NCBI GenBank assembly: GCA_011800805.1
Contig: MPNW01000043.1
Span: forward strand, 151,659 to 215,658
DNA length: 64,000 nucleotides
Direction of reading: 5' to 3'
From: Hirudo medicinalis
Lineage: Eukaryota > Annelida > Clitellata > Hirudinida > Hirudinidae
Shown here: piece by piece, positions 50,701-62,344 of the stretch
How the letters are laid out: every line of letters starts with the position of its first letter
How positions within the stretch are numbered: position 1 is the stretch's first letter
The notes under the pieces: model-generated
Databases searched by the model: none
What the model saw: only the letters and a program-made list of their open reading frames with translations
Told to the model about the DNA's origin: nothing
Translations under genes and position numbers: made by a program

Positions 50701-53023
50701 CTTCCTCTTGCCCAAGCAATTAATGTTATTTGTTTCAGTAGAAGGTTTTATGGAGGATAACAACTCAGTGCATTTGAACCTTCCTGATTTAGTGATCAGT
50801 TATTTGAATTTTCAAATCAGGTGGAGATGTCAATGCAGTTGGTTCCAGTGGAAGCACTCCACTTGCCGAAGCTTGTAGGGTTGGAAACTTGAAAATGGCT
50901 GAGTTCCTGATTTCTCAAGGAGCTTCGGTTGAACTGCCAAGTCCATGTTATGACAATGCCACCCCTATTACCATGGCTGCATCTAACAGACATTACCAGA
51001 TAGTTGATTATCTGCTTGTAAGATAGTGCTTGCACAAAAATTTAAAAAAAAAATTACTTCATGTAATTTATGTACATTTACATAATGTAAATGTTCATTA
51101 CAATGACTCATTTAATTGTAAATAGGCAAAAAATTAAATGATTCATGTTTTACTTTCAGAATAAGCAAGCCAAGTTGGACAAAAAGTTGAGCAATGGCAA
51201 AACAGCCCTGATCCTTGCTTCAGAAAAAGATGACAAAATGATGATTGATAGAATATTAAGTGCCAATCTTCTGGACAATTACACTGATAGGAATGGTTTC
51301 ACATACGAAATGGCAAAGGAGTTCCAAAAACCTGAAAAAAGTCAGTTATAATGTGTTTAATTCAATTTGGATATCAGCCTGACATTAATGCATTCTGACA
51401 TTTGATTCGAGAAGGAATATTGGACAATTCTCTGTAATTTCTCAAAGATTTTTCCAAAAGTCAAAATGGTGTGAACTTAATGTTCCAGATTTTACTCTCA
51501 TCCAAAGACTCATAGCAGAAGAAACTAGTAGGTTCAAAGAAGACAACAAAAACATGAACCTCCAGCAACAGCCTGAGATCACAAGACCAAACAACTACAA
51601 ATCCCCAGCAGCAGACAATGCCAGAGTCTCAGGCCCCATCAACGTTGGAGCAAACCAGACAAGGCCTCAGTACAATTTCAAGCCTACTATTAAACATCAA
51701 GAAGAATCTGAAGAGGAAGAGGAGGAGGAGGAAGAGGAGGAGGAGGAGGAGGAAGAAGAAGAATCACCACCACCAAGATTGCCACAGCAGGCAAGTACAA
51801 GAATACAATCCTATCTGGCACAAATACCAGCATTGATCGGTAAATGCTGAGTACAGAATGCTGCCCTGGAAGCTGTTACGGCACATTCCAGTCATTACTA
51901 GATTTGCATGTGTTTTGTAATTATTTAATTTAAATTACATTTCCAGAGGAAAGTGCCCACTCAGGTAATACAGACAAAAAAGGATCAACAAGAGTCAGAA
52001 TCAGAAGAAAGTGAAGATGAAGACAACAGGGCTGGGGCAAAGGTCATCAAACAGGTGACGACAGCTCGACAAGTAACTAAGGTCATTCAAAAAACCAAGG
52101 AAAGTTCTGAAGAGGAAGAAACTGAAGAGGAGTCTGAGGAGGAAGCACCAAGGAACATTCCACAGAAGACTGTTGCAACAGACAAGGTCCTCAGTGCAGC
52201 CAGAGTAGCACAAGCCTCGAAACAGCAGAGTGTCAGTCAGCCTAAAGTCCCCCAAGCTCGTCCTGTGCAGCTAGCAAGGCCACCAAGGCCTGCTTCGGAG
52301 TCTGAAGAGAGTGAAGAAGGGGTGGAGGAGGAGGATGAGGAGGAGGAGGAGAGCGAGGAAGAAAGTGAGGAGGATGAGATGCCAGCAAAGCAGGTCAATG
52401 GGAATACCTTGAAAAACAAGGAAGCCTCTGCCTTACAGAAGCCCACAATGGGCCAAAGTAAGCAAGTTCAACAACCAGCTCAGCAAGATTCTGAATCAGA
52501 AGATGATGATGATGATGATGATGAGGAGGAGGAGGATGAAAGGAGTTACACAGTTCAACAAAAAGTTGTTCTTCCATCTCAGAAGATTGAAGGACGATAC
52601 ACGAGTCGGACAACAGAGAAGCTGCAACCTTTCATATCAAAGCGCTTGATTGAAACTCACAGGTTATCACCTATCAATTTGCCTCCTCCACTTCCTGTTA
52701 CTTCCCCACCTCAGGATGATGACGATGACGATGACGAGGAATATGATGACGATGACGTTGACGAAGAAGGCTATGGGGAGCAGTTTCCAACACGAATCAC
52801 AAACCTGACCGTATCACCAAACAAGCAATCAAAAATTGTCACAACAAAAACCCTGCAGGGGAACAATTCCAGAACTGTTGTGACAAAGACAGTTGTCATG
52901 ACAACCAAAACAACTGGCAGGCCAAGAGCCCCCATTCCAGTGGAGAGTGATGACGACGACGACGTCGACGAGGAATATAACGACGATGAGAACCCAGCCC
53001 ACGGAACCGAAACAGATATTTAA
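47730..53023 (+). CDS. Ankyrin-repeat protein with long acidic tail
   Basis: Fourteen exons (47730-47745, 47915-47979, 48055-48180, 48457-48634, 48793-48834, 48905-49169, 49629-49793, 49856-50102, 50266-50514, 50593-50695, 50821-51017, 51160-51340, 51489-51790, 51947-53023) join to 1070 aa. Residues 30-180 and then several blocks up to about 600 are ankyrin repeats (TPLSLAAALNKVEAVKLLLS, TALMTSSFHGHSEIVKLLIK, STPLAEACRVGNLKMAEFLI). A charged non-repeat segment of about 100 residues (REDERLLESIGQF..., CGGKRSKKVKQGERN) splits the array. The last 400 or so residues are Glu/Asp/Ser-rich and disordered, with five or more acidic runs. Three introns use GC donors (48835, 50103, 51791). I cannot name an orthologue. 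The acidic tail suggests a nuclear or histone-binding scaffold, which is inference only. Confidence 0.85.
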
Positions 53024-53158
53024 TCGATCAGAGCGACTGTTAATTTTCTTAAGACAATTAATAATCAATAATGCCAAGATGGAGACTTAATTGTATTTAA
53101 TGTGCTATGGAATGTAACACAAGACTCCATAGGCAAGTTTATAACATTTAATTTAAGA

Positions 53159-54914
53159 CTAGTGGGTGAATTTTTTAAAATTAGTTTTTGGAAATAAATC
53201 TCTGGAGACATTTTCTTTGCTGATTCTCGCTGGAAACATCCTGTTCACGTTCTGTTGGATGCACTCTTCGGAAGGGGTGGTTTCCTTGCCAAAACTTTCA
53301 TCCAAAACAAATTTCACTCTTGGTGTGACATTCTGCTGCCTGTTGCTAACAAAACGTGAGCTTGACTTCAGTATGCTGTGGCAAGTGGCAAGATCACAAA
53401 CTCTGGAAAAATTGGAGATAACATCAAGATAACAACAAGACTGAATGCTAAAATTTGTTAAGGACTCCAAATAAAATCCTTTAGTTTTTGATTTTATCAG
53501 GCCAAACACAGCTACAATATGAGGAATTTTTGCAGTTCTTGACATGTGGCAAGTAGCAATGCAAGTCTTGCTCAAAATGGCATGCAAACCTGTTATCGTC
53601 ATCTTTCTGAGCCACTTTCATTGGTGTTGCCTCATACTTGAGATATGTTTCGATGTTGTTCATGGAGGACCTAAAATTCAGTGAGCAGGCATGAAATGTA
53701 TCACAAAATGTTATCTTTTGTAAGAATTGAATGAAATAATAGATAACAAACTTGTATGAGAAGTCACCTTCAAACAAATCTGAATGAGGCTCAGCTTCTC
53801 TGGACAGCTTCTCTTCTGGCCATTCCTTGAGAATTTCATCAATGTCTTGTAAAGACCACTTTGCTGAAGTCATACTTTCACTGAAGGTTTAAGTTTATTC
53901 TGAGATTTATTGCTTGATAAGTCATTAGTATAATTAGTTACAAAATCACATGTAATAATTGCCTTGCAAGTTTGATTTTATATAATCATCATTACGGTCA
54001 GTGAGAAGAACAAATATGATTTAGACTAATGTCTATGTCAGACTAATATATGAGAGCTATATAGTCTTAGAAAGTGAATTCAAAAACATTTGACAAAGCT
54101 ATTGAAGCACTTTACTTTATCCCCATTTTGTTTGCATCTGAAGTCTCAGACAGCAACAGCGAATCAAGCCTTTTGCTGAATTCATCATTTACTATCATTG
54201 GTGAAATCTTGCAATGTGTGAGTTCTTTTGACTCGATGTCATTTGTAATTTGTTTAAGAAATTCGTTTAAATCTGTGTCTTCGTGAGCCAAGCTACTTTG
54301 CTTGCAGCTAGTTCCAGATCTAAAAATAAATCTGTCTATCATAACAATACATTCTCTTTAATATGAAACTGACCCTAATACTAACCCTCCAACATCATGA
54401 GCAGATGAAGGGCCACAATCCATTAAATCTTCTAAAATTTCTGAGAAATGTAAAAAGTCTTACATATGTGTAAGTAAATGCATTCATAAAATGAAATGTT
54501 TAGTATTGTAAAATTCTACATGCAGCAATATCAAAATGTCAGGTTTCTAATAACCTTCTGAAATCTTAGTATTAAAAAGTGTTTGGTTTTCTGAGAGAAA
54601 ACACAAATAATTTTGCATTGCCGTCTCCAGAGGGCTTTGAGAAAGAACTTGATTCAATTTATCCTTAGAATTACGCTGTAAAAAAAAATTCCTAGTAAAC
54701 AGAGCATTATCAACAATGAAAAATTGCGAAATACCACTAAAGACTTTAAATCTTCTTTGATGACACTCAGTTCATCAGTTTCGATTGATTTCACATTGTA
54801 ATGCTCGAAATTATTTTTTGAGTGAGTGGTGACATCAATGACAGTGCTCCTTGTCTGGTTGTAAATTGAATCCAAATTATCAAAAATATTCATCTCGGCA
54901 AAAGTCGTTGTCAT
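53159..54914 (-). CDS. Uncharacterised 336-aa protein
   Basis: Seven exons, high to low (54914-54738, 54675-54555, 54440-54386, 54319-54116, 53880-53752, 53670-53590, 53402-53159), join in phase from ATG to TAG. The N-terminal 120 residues are acidic and probably helical (ETDELSVIKEDLKSL, SENQTLFNTKISEEILEDL). The middle is Ser/Asp-rich. A short conserved-looking block KWSLQDIDEILKEWPEEKL lies near residue 190. The C-terminal third is basic (SSSRFVSNRQQNVTPRVKF ... LFPKTNFKKFTH). There is no signal peptide or membrane segment. I do not recognise the family; the composition resembles fast-evolving chromosome or cytoskeleton adaptor proteins. Its stop codon is 135 bp from that of the convergent ankyrin gene, and the two 3' UTRs may overlap. 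Confidence 0.75.
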
Positions 54915-56138
54915 ACAAATCCCGCCTAATTTTTAAGTATGTTTACAAAAACTTCATACTATATGTACAAATACACTTGCTAGTGTTGATATTATTACTA
55001 TTAATTATTACTAGTGAGCTTTAAAAAAAATACAATATTACCTTACAGGTAATTAATACCTAACATTCAAAATTAAGTGGTGATAGTATTTTTAAATAGT
55101 TGAAACTAAATTGAAATTCAATCTTGTGAAAATTAAAATAAAAAACCGCTTATTTTCAACAAACAACTTTTATTAAAATTTATTTGTAAAGGTGATTGTC
55201 AAAATTTTCGACAACTTCTTTCGCGAAACCACTCTAGTATATTATAAGTATATGCTAAATTAGAGCCGTTGTTGTTACTTCATTATTAAAGTCAATTAAA
55301 TTTATTGAGAAAGTCAGAAAGAAAAATATTAAATGTAACTCAGTTAATCGATATATTATTCGATTACTATTGCGTTATTCTAGGATGACCTTAGCAGCTG
55401 GAAAGACAACTGCTGTTGTCCATTAAAACGGACATTTATGGAATTTCTATTTCTTTATAATCGAGGAGATATTTAAAGACGCAACGTTATAGATTTTCAT
55501 ATTGTCTACGCATAACGTTTCTGCTCAACCAGGTCAAATTTATAAACAATGTCGATATGGTGAAAATAGTTTTGATAATAAACAAAAGTTAAAGTATATA
55601 ACAACAAAGAAAATATGAGTATCTAAAAATAAGAGTTAAACACTTAAATTTAAATCTTTGACCATCTCTATTTTGCGAATACAAATCATTGTTATGGCTT
55701 GGGTAATAGCTGTTCTAGAATATTGAGGGTCGAAAATTGACCGATGCCATCGATGTTAGTTTCGTGTGATTTGTTTACAAGCTGTGTAGTTTTACATTCA
55801 CAACTTTTAACTGTTTAATTGCTTCGCTGATACTTTCGAAGTGGAAGTAATTCGAATAACGTGCTGGGAAAATGGTCTCCCGCCAACTAGAAACAATGGA
55901 ATATGTTCGATATCATGAAGTCGCTCGAACTGGACTACTAGTTTGATTTAATCTGGCACATATTTGAGTGTTATTTGTTGATAACCTGTGGCATTCGCTA
56001 ATTTTTCGATTCGCTGATTAATTTAGAGAGCACGTTTTTATCGGTGATATTTTGATTTCATCATCGTTCAAACATAGGTGGAATAATTTGGCGCTTTGTT
56101 TGCTGACTGAGGTTTTATTTTGTAGTGGTTCTTCAGAG
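54915..56138. other. Divergent promoter region
   Basis: About 1.2 kb between the start codons of the uncharacterised gene (minus) and Pumilio (plus). A 3' splice site (TTTTGTAG|TGG) sits 13 nt before the Pumilio ATG, so a 5' non-coding exon probably lies upstream, for instance around 55740-56000. No other gene is evident. Confidence 0.45.
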
Positions 56139-59100
56139 ATGAGTGGAGAAGCTTCTGTGCAACACCCACCTCAGGAATCTTCGCATACAAATGTACAAAT
56201 AAATGACAACATGGAATTTAAACAAAGATGGGATTCTACTCCTTCAAAAAAGAATGAGGCGGTGCCTTTCAGTCAGGTTGGCGTAAGTATTTGAGTGACT
56301 TTGAAGTTAAGTTTACTTTAAAGATTTCAAAGGGCATTGCTTCATCAACCACACTTAGCTATATTTTATGAATAATAATTATTTGGTGTGAAAAGGAAAG
56401 TTTTTGTTACTAAGTTTCATGAATCATTGCGGTTTGAAGAATTTCTGATGTCGCCCATTTTATGCTGCCAGTCAACAATTTTGATTGAGAAAATATAGAC
56501 TGGCACGTTCGGTCATCAATCAAATTTTGTTGCAAAGGCAATATTCACTCTTAGAACTTAGACATCTGATAATTTCATTCAATTGTGCTTGTCTTCCTGT
56601 TTATTGCACCTCGCTAAGGTCTCATTAACCAATGCTCTGCTTTCCCAATGCCACACAATTATTATGGAATTAAAAATTCTGGATTATGATTAGTAATTGA
56701 AACCCTTCATTAACACCTTGAATGCCAATCCATTTCATAGATCATCTATTAAGTCATAAGTTTTAATGGTTTGTTTATTAAATATATATTAATTTTTTAA
56801 ATTATCCTCATGTTCTGAAATGATTTACAGGCAATAACTGTTTCTGATCTTGAAAGGGAATTACATAGATTGGCATTTGATAGTGGTTCAGTGAGTTGAA
56901 TGCATAACATTAAAAGTGAAAAGGCAATTAATTCTTGATTTGCTTTTTTATTGAGGATGCTGAAAAAGCATGGAGCAAGAACTCAGTTTGTGAGGTCGAC
57001 GGAGCAAGTAAAGTGTTCGGGCCGGTCGGCTCAAACAATCTTTGGCTGAACAGAGATGATAATTGGAACAGCAATTCAGGTTGGTTGATTTTTGACCATA
57101 TTTTACCTGGTTTTCTATGTGCTTCTTGATATCAAAGGGGATACACTAGGAGTGAACATGGCAGAATATGTTTTAGGAACATCGCCATCTCAAAGAGAGA
57201 ATCTGTCACGTAGGATTCCAAATAGATTCGTAGGTTTTGTTCATTGTAATTTGCATTTGTCTTTTGAGAAGATTCTTGATATGCTGATTGACAGGGCAAC
57301 ATCAATGGCAATGATCCGTCAGACCTGATGACCGCAGAGACTTTGGGCTACGACACTTTGAATCACAATACCTCCGACAATATGATCGGCGAAAATTTGT
57401 GTAATGGTTTCGATAAAAACTACAGGTAATTTGCTTGCAATGTATTTTTGCTCTTGACTGAGGAGTGGCAGTTGCAATTATTGGTAATTTTAAACCTGCT
57501 TCAGATTGGTGACTTCAAAGGAATCTCAGCAGTTGTTGGCAGCAAATTCACCCAACATGGATTTCTCTATGTCATCAACCACTAACATTCTCCCAGTTAG
57601 CCACAGGAGTGTGAACGACAACCTCTTCAGTCCCTTCATGAACCCTCCGTCACTCTTCCAGCGGTCGCATCTAGAACAGAATTTCCAACAGACTCAGACT
57701 TTAGAGGAAAATGACCAGGTTGCTCTCGATCCAAACTGTGCTTCCGATTTCCATCTGGATTCTTCGTGCTACCCTCAATTCTTCCAATCTTCTGGTCCTA
57801 TGATGCACTCATCTCCTCCTTATGTCGAGTACCCCAACCAACAGGCAATTCTCCTAATTCTGAATTGGTTTGCTAGATGGAACAAACTTTGAGCGTTTGT
57901 GGTTTTGCAGATGATGCAGCTGCGCCAACAGCAGCAGTCTGTTGCTCTTGTGCCGCAACAACAGTACGCCTACTCTTCGGATCAGATGCTAGGTGGGTTT
58001 TCGATTACATTGTTCCACTGAATGTTTTATGTGTAAATTTTTTTTTTATTTATAGAAATATTATTCAACAAAATACCTTTAATATCTTACAAACATAAAA
58101 ACCACAATAGAAACTAAAATAAAATAACTCAAGAGTCAGCCTTAAGGAAGTGCACGTTTCTGCCATGGGACCCTCGTCACCAAATCACTGGTAGGCACCA
58201 TCCATGTCAGAAAACAAAAACAAACGAGCCAATCGAAGATTGCCACACCATATGTACAATTTGTAATATTTTTTAAATAATACAATATATAAAGAACATT
58301 GAAGGGCAGGATTTTACTTGATTTTTGAGGGAATCGAAGAGTCTTGGACCATAACATTGAATGGAGAAGAGCTTGAAAGTAGATTTAGAAAATGAATAGG
58401 ATTGTTGTAATTGTTGCTGTCAGTGAAAAAAACTTAAAATATCTCTAGATAATTATAAGAAAACATAAAACAACAAAACCGAACAAGATGACGCCAGACA
58501 TAAGTTTATAACTTGTATTTTCTGTCATTATGCAGCCTATGTACCACCCTCCCCTTGTGTCATAAATTCACCAGAATCCTATACTGTTGGAATGCCTGTT
58601 GCCAGTGAGTTCAGTTAGAATTCAGAATAATTAACCAGTTTCTCTAAATATAGCCAGGATTTTTGAAGCGATCGTGATATGGTGAGGTTGAAATGAATAT
58701 TATCTAATCAGCCCTGCACCTATTTTAGGTCAGATGGTCCCTCCTTATTTCGGGTTGCCGAGCCAATGGCCCGTTTATCCCTCGAGCGACCCGGCCCTCC
58801 CGCAGCAGGCTCCGCCACCGAAGTTCCTTCCGTCGACCCAGCCCTCGTCTGCGAAGAGCGTGAGTTCCAGCAGGGACATGAGTCCTCGGCGCGTGATGCC
58901 CGATTCTAGCATGACCGGTCTCGTGCCTCTTCAAGGTATGAAGATGTGCCTTTTAATTATTCTTTATTTTTTAACCTCAGTGCAAAGGCATGTTGTTCCA
59001 TTCAGGAGGTGCCCAACAAGGCTACCAGTTTTTAACTCCAGCATATTACGACCAGAGTGGTCAACTCATGGCCGGAAGTGGAAGGAACGTGCTTAGACTG

Positions 59101-61299
59101 GTGTCTCCCGCTCCTTTGATGGTTAACACGGCAACGCCTTCCCAAAATCCTGGTATGGATTTTCATTGGTTTTTATGTTACACAACATTATTATCGAGGG
59201 TTGTGTGTGGGTGACGGTACTTTTATTTCTAAAAAAAAAGCAGTTGGCTTATGATGTTTAGGTGACATGCAAGACATTTGATAGATATTAACATCTTATT
59301 TATTCCATATAATATTTGGATTAATTATGAGACTGCTTATTTCAGGTGTGAGGTTGCCTCAATCAGGTGGATTGTTTACTCCAGCACCTGGTGGCAACGG
59401 AATGTACAACTCGAGACTTGCATGGTCGCACCATGGGCAAGGAGGTCGGCTTTCTGTAATTTATGCTTTTTTGGTGATGCGGTGTTCCTAATCCTGAGTG
59501 AAGAATTTTTTAAATAATAATGACCAATGTTGCCAGACAAATGTAAGCAATGTTTGCAATAATTTTTTTAAACTTTTGTTAAGGTCAGAGAAAGGATCAT
59601 GAACAGGACTTGGTGAATTTGGTGAATGTTCCCAAGTTCTCTGAATCAAATGATTTGTTCCAACCTAACTTCTCATCCCTTCCTTCCAATAATCTACCAT
59701 CTGGATTGGGTGGCATGAATAGTAACTATTTCTTTCTCCATTCAGAATCTCAGCAGTCCCATCTATGTGTTGTCTATTTTAGATTTTGGAATGCCAAGAC
59801 AGGTTTCAGACATGAAGTTCAAGCCTGCCACGCCATTCAACAACATCTTCTTCAACTCTGCCTTGTTTCCACCACAGAGAAATGACTGCATGCCAAAGGA
59901 AGTTACTGGTCGGAGTCAACTGCTGGAAGATTTCAGGGCAAACAGAGTTCCTAGTCTGTCGTTGAAGGACCTGGTCAACCATGTTGTCGAGTTCTCGCAA
60001 GACCAGCATGGATCCAGGTTCATACAACAGAAACTGGAACATGCCACTCCTGCCGAAAGACTTTTGGTTTTCAATGAGATTCTCTCGGCCGCCTACACTC
60101 TGATGACCGACGTTTTTGGGAACTATGTGATTCAAAAGTTTTTCGAGTATGGGACTCCAGAGCAGAAGCAGACTTTGGCACTGCGTGTGAGAGGCCATGT
60201 TCTCACTCTTGCAGTTCACATGTACGGCTGCAGAGTCATTCAAAAAGCATTGGAATCCATTCCACCAGAAATGCAGGTTTGTTTAAGTTTCTTGCATCTC
60301 CTACATTGCATACACATTTTGAACTAATTGGCTGAACACTGAATATTTAAAATTGTTTAGGTCGAGATCGTGAAGGAACTTGATGGGAGTGTGCAGAGAT
60401 GTGTCAAGGATCAAAACGGGAACCATGTTGTTCAGAAGTGCATTGAAACTATTGATCCCATCCATCTTGATTTTATAACTAATTCCTTCAAGGGACAGGC
60501 TGTAGCCTTGGCAATGCATCCTTATGGATGTAGGGTCATTCAGCGCATTTTGGAACACTGCAACCAGGATCAGATTAGACCAATCATGGATGAGCTTCTC
60601 CTACAGACTGAAATACTTGTCAATGATCAGTATGGAAACTATGTTATTCAGCATATTCTCGAGCATGGACAGGCAGAAGACAAGTCAAAAATTGTCCAAC
60701 AACTGAAAGGCAAGATTATGACCCTCAGTCAGCACAAGTTTGCCAGGTATATGACAATAACATTATCTTGTGTTGTAAGAATTTAACTGAAGTGTAGTCA
60801 TTATTATAACATTAACTCAATTCATCTTCAGCAATGTCATAGAAAAGTGTGTGACACATTCATCTAAGGCAGACAGAGCTGCCATCATTGAAGAAGTTTG
60901 TGCCATGTCCGAAGGGTTAGTGCACTGAGATTTGTGTCAATGTTAGCTAGTACTTTAGTCCAAGCTTAAATTAGCTTTAGAAAATTAGAGTAGAGTTGTA
61001 ATTTAAATAGTTCAATATTATTTAACTGAGATTGTATCTGAAATCCCCTTTGAAGGCCATTGACTGCACTGTACACAATGATGAAAGATCAGTTTGCCAA
61101 CTATGTTGTCCAGAAGATGATAGACATTGCTGACCCTCCCCAACGTAAACTCCTCCTCCAAAAGATCAGACCCCACGTGCCTATTCTTCGTCGTTATGCC
61201 TACGGGAAGCACATCTTGGCCAAGCTCGAGAAGTTCTACGTGAAGTGCGCATCGGAGATCGGACCGATCGGAGCTCCTCCTACGAGCAACTCCATGTGA
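56139..61299 (+). CDS. PUM1: Pumilio RNA-binding protein
   Basis: Sixteen coding exons (56139-56282, 56831-56890, 56956-57079, 57138-57229, 57295-57425, 57505-57844, 57911-57992, 58536-58604, 58729-58935, 59006-59152, 59346-59444, 59584-59721, 59783-60276, 60361-60746, 60832-60915, 61056-61299) encode 946 aa. The N-terminus includes the conserved [11 protein letters not shown]; the middle is Gln/Pro/Ser-rich. The C-terminal PUF domain has all eight repeats. Their base-reading residues are visible: S-R-Q, N-Y-Q, C-R-Q, N-H-Q, C-R-Q, N-Y-Q, S-N-E, N-Y-Q for repeats 1-8. By the PUF code this reads UGUAUAUA. Pumilio represses or destabilises mRNAs carrying that element. One intron (57845-57910) has a GC donor. 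The gene is a single Pumilio, so the PUM1 symbol stands for PUM1/PUM2 together. Confidence 0.96.
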
Positions 61300-62344
61300 T
61301 TCGCAGAGGGATTCGTTTGAAGATGTTTTGATTTGTAACAAATTGTCTACCGTCTGTAGTGTGGATTATATTGTCTATATTCTTGTGTGTAGTAATATAC
61401 ATAAACCATTTTAACTCTTGTCTCTGTTATTAACATGGAATTGTTTCATCATGTGTATTTGCATCTAATGAGATCTTGGTTGGACGTGTTTTGAAATGAT
61501 GGACATTTTGTGCTTTAGCATGTTCTGTCATCTCTTCCTTGCATGAAGTTTGCACTTGTTAAGATTCTCTTGTATATAATGCTGATTTTCTATGACATGT
61601 CGTGTAACTTTTTATGTGTACATACTGTGCTCAAAGGTGGTTACGAAATGTCTGTATATTTACCACTGACGATGCAAGCACATGTCTGAGCAGGTTGTGT
61701 CGTTTGGAATTGTTCAAATGTAAAGTAAATATCACCACCTCAGGTTTGCATGATCAATAACATGGCACTTGCGCTGGTGCATGAAAAATTGGCCTGGGAT
61801 GGTGTCGACGTCGCCGTAAGTACTGATCTGTATGACCAAGGGCTTAATCAAGATTTTAAATTGCATTTCGTTTCTGTTTTTCATGTGAATAATAAAAGTG
61901 GACGCTACATTCATTGGATGTATTGCTCTCGTCGCCATCTCAAGTGTGTGGAATTTGCCTTTTATGGAATTTATTCGAAAGTAGATTGAGTGAAATATAA
62001 TTGTTAGTTCTTAGTTGTTGTGCTGCGTTTCATGGGAAGGAGGGGTAGCTCCAGGAGATATGATTAGATATGTGCCCGCAATCATATTTGGGTTGAATAA
62101 TTCGGCTTCCAATCTAGGAGGGAAGACCTCGATAGATCGCCCGGTTTTTCCCGTTTTGAGGTGCGCCCACGGCTTCGATGCGGGGTCCCTCCGCACCAGG
62201 CATGGATCGCCCGAACTTTTCATTGCCAATGCTTTGTTAGGTTGGCCTCAAAAAGCAGTCCATTCCATTCCATTGGATTCGAATTTTATTAAAAGTTTTA
62301 TGATAAAATCAGTTTTTGGATTCATGAGGCATCAGTCATGGATC
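61300..62344. other. Pumilio 3' UTR and spacer to ABCB8
   Basis: The genes converge. The stretch at about 62025-62280 is clearly more GC-rich than its surroundings and has overlapping open frames on both strands, none of which I recognise; it may be an old repeat. Confidence 0.4.
61571..61660 (+). promoter_or_regulatory. Three Pumilio response elements in the Pumilio 3' UTR
   Basis: TGTATATA (61571-61578), TGTACATA (61617-61624) and TGTATATT (61653-61660) all match UGUAHAUW and lie 270-360 nt after the stop codon. The first is identical to the sequence predicted from the protein's own repeats. Confidence 0.65.

Noticed and set aside
31568..53023. RNase L-like fusion of the ankyrin gene with the KEN gene
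   Set aside because: They are complete separate genes with own start and stop codons, 13.6 kb apart, with other genes between them.
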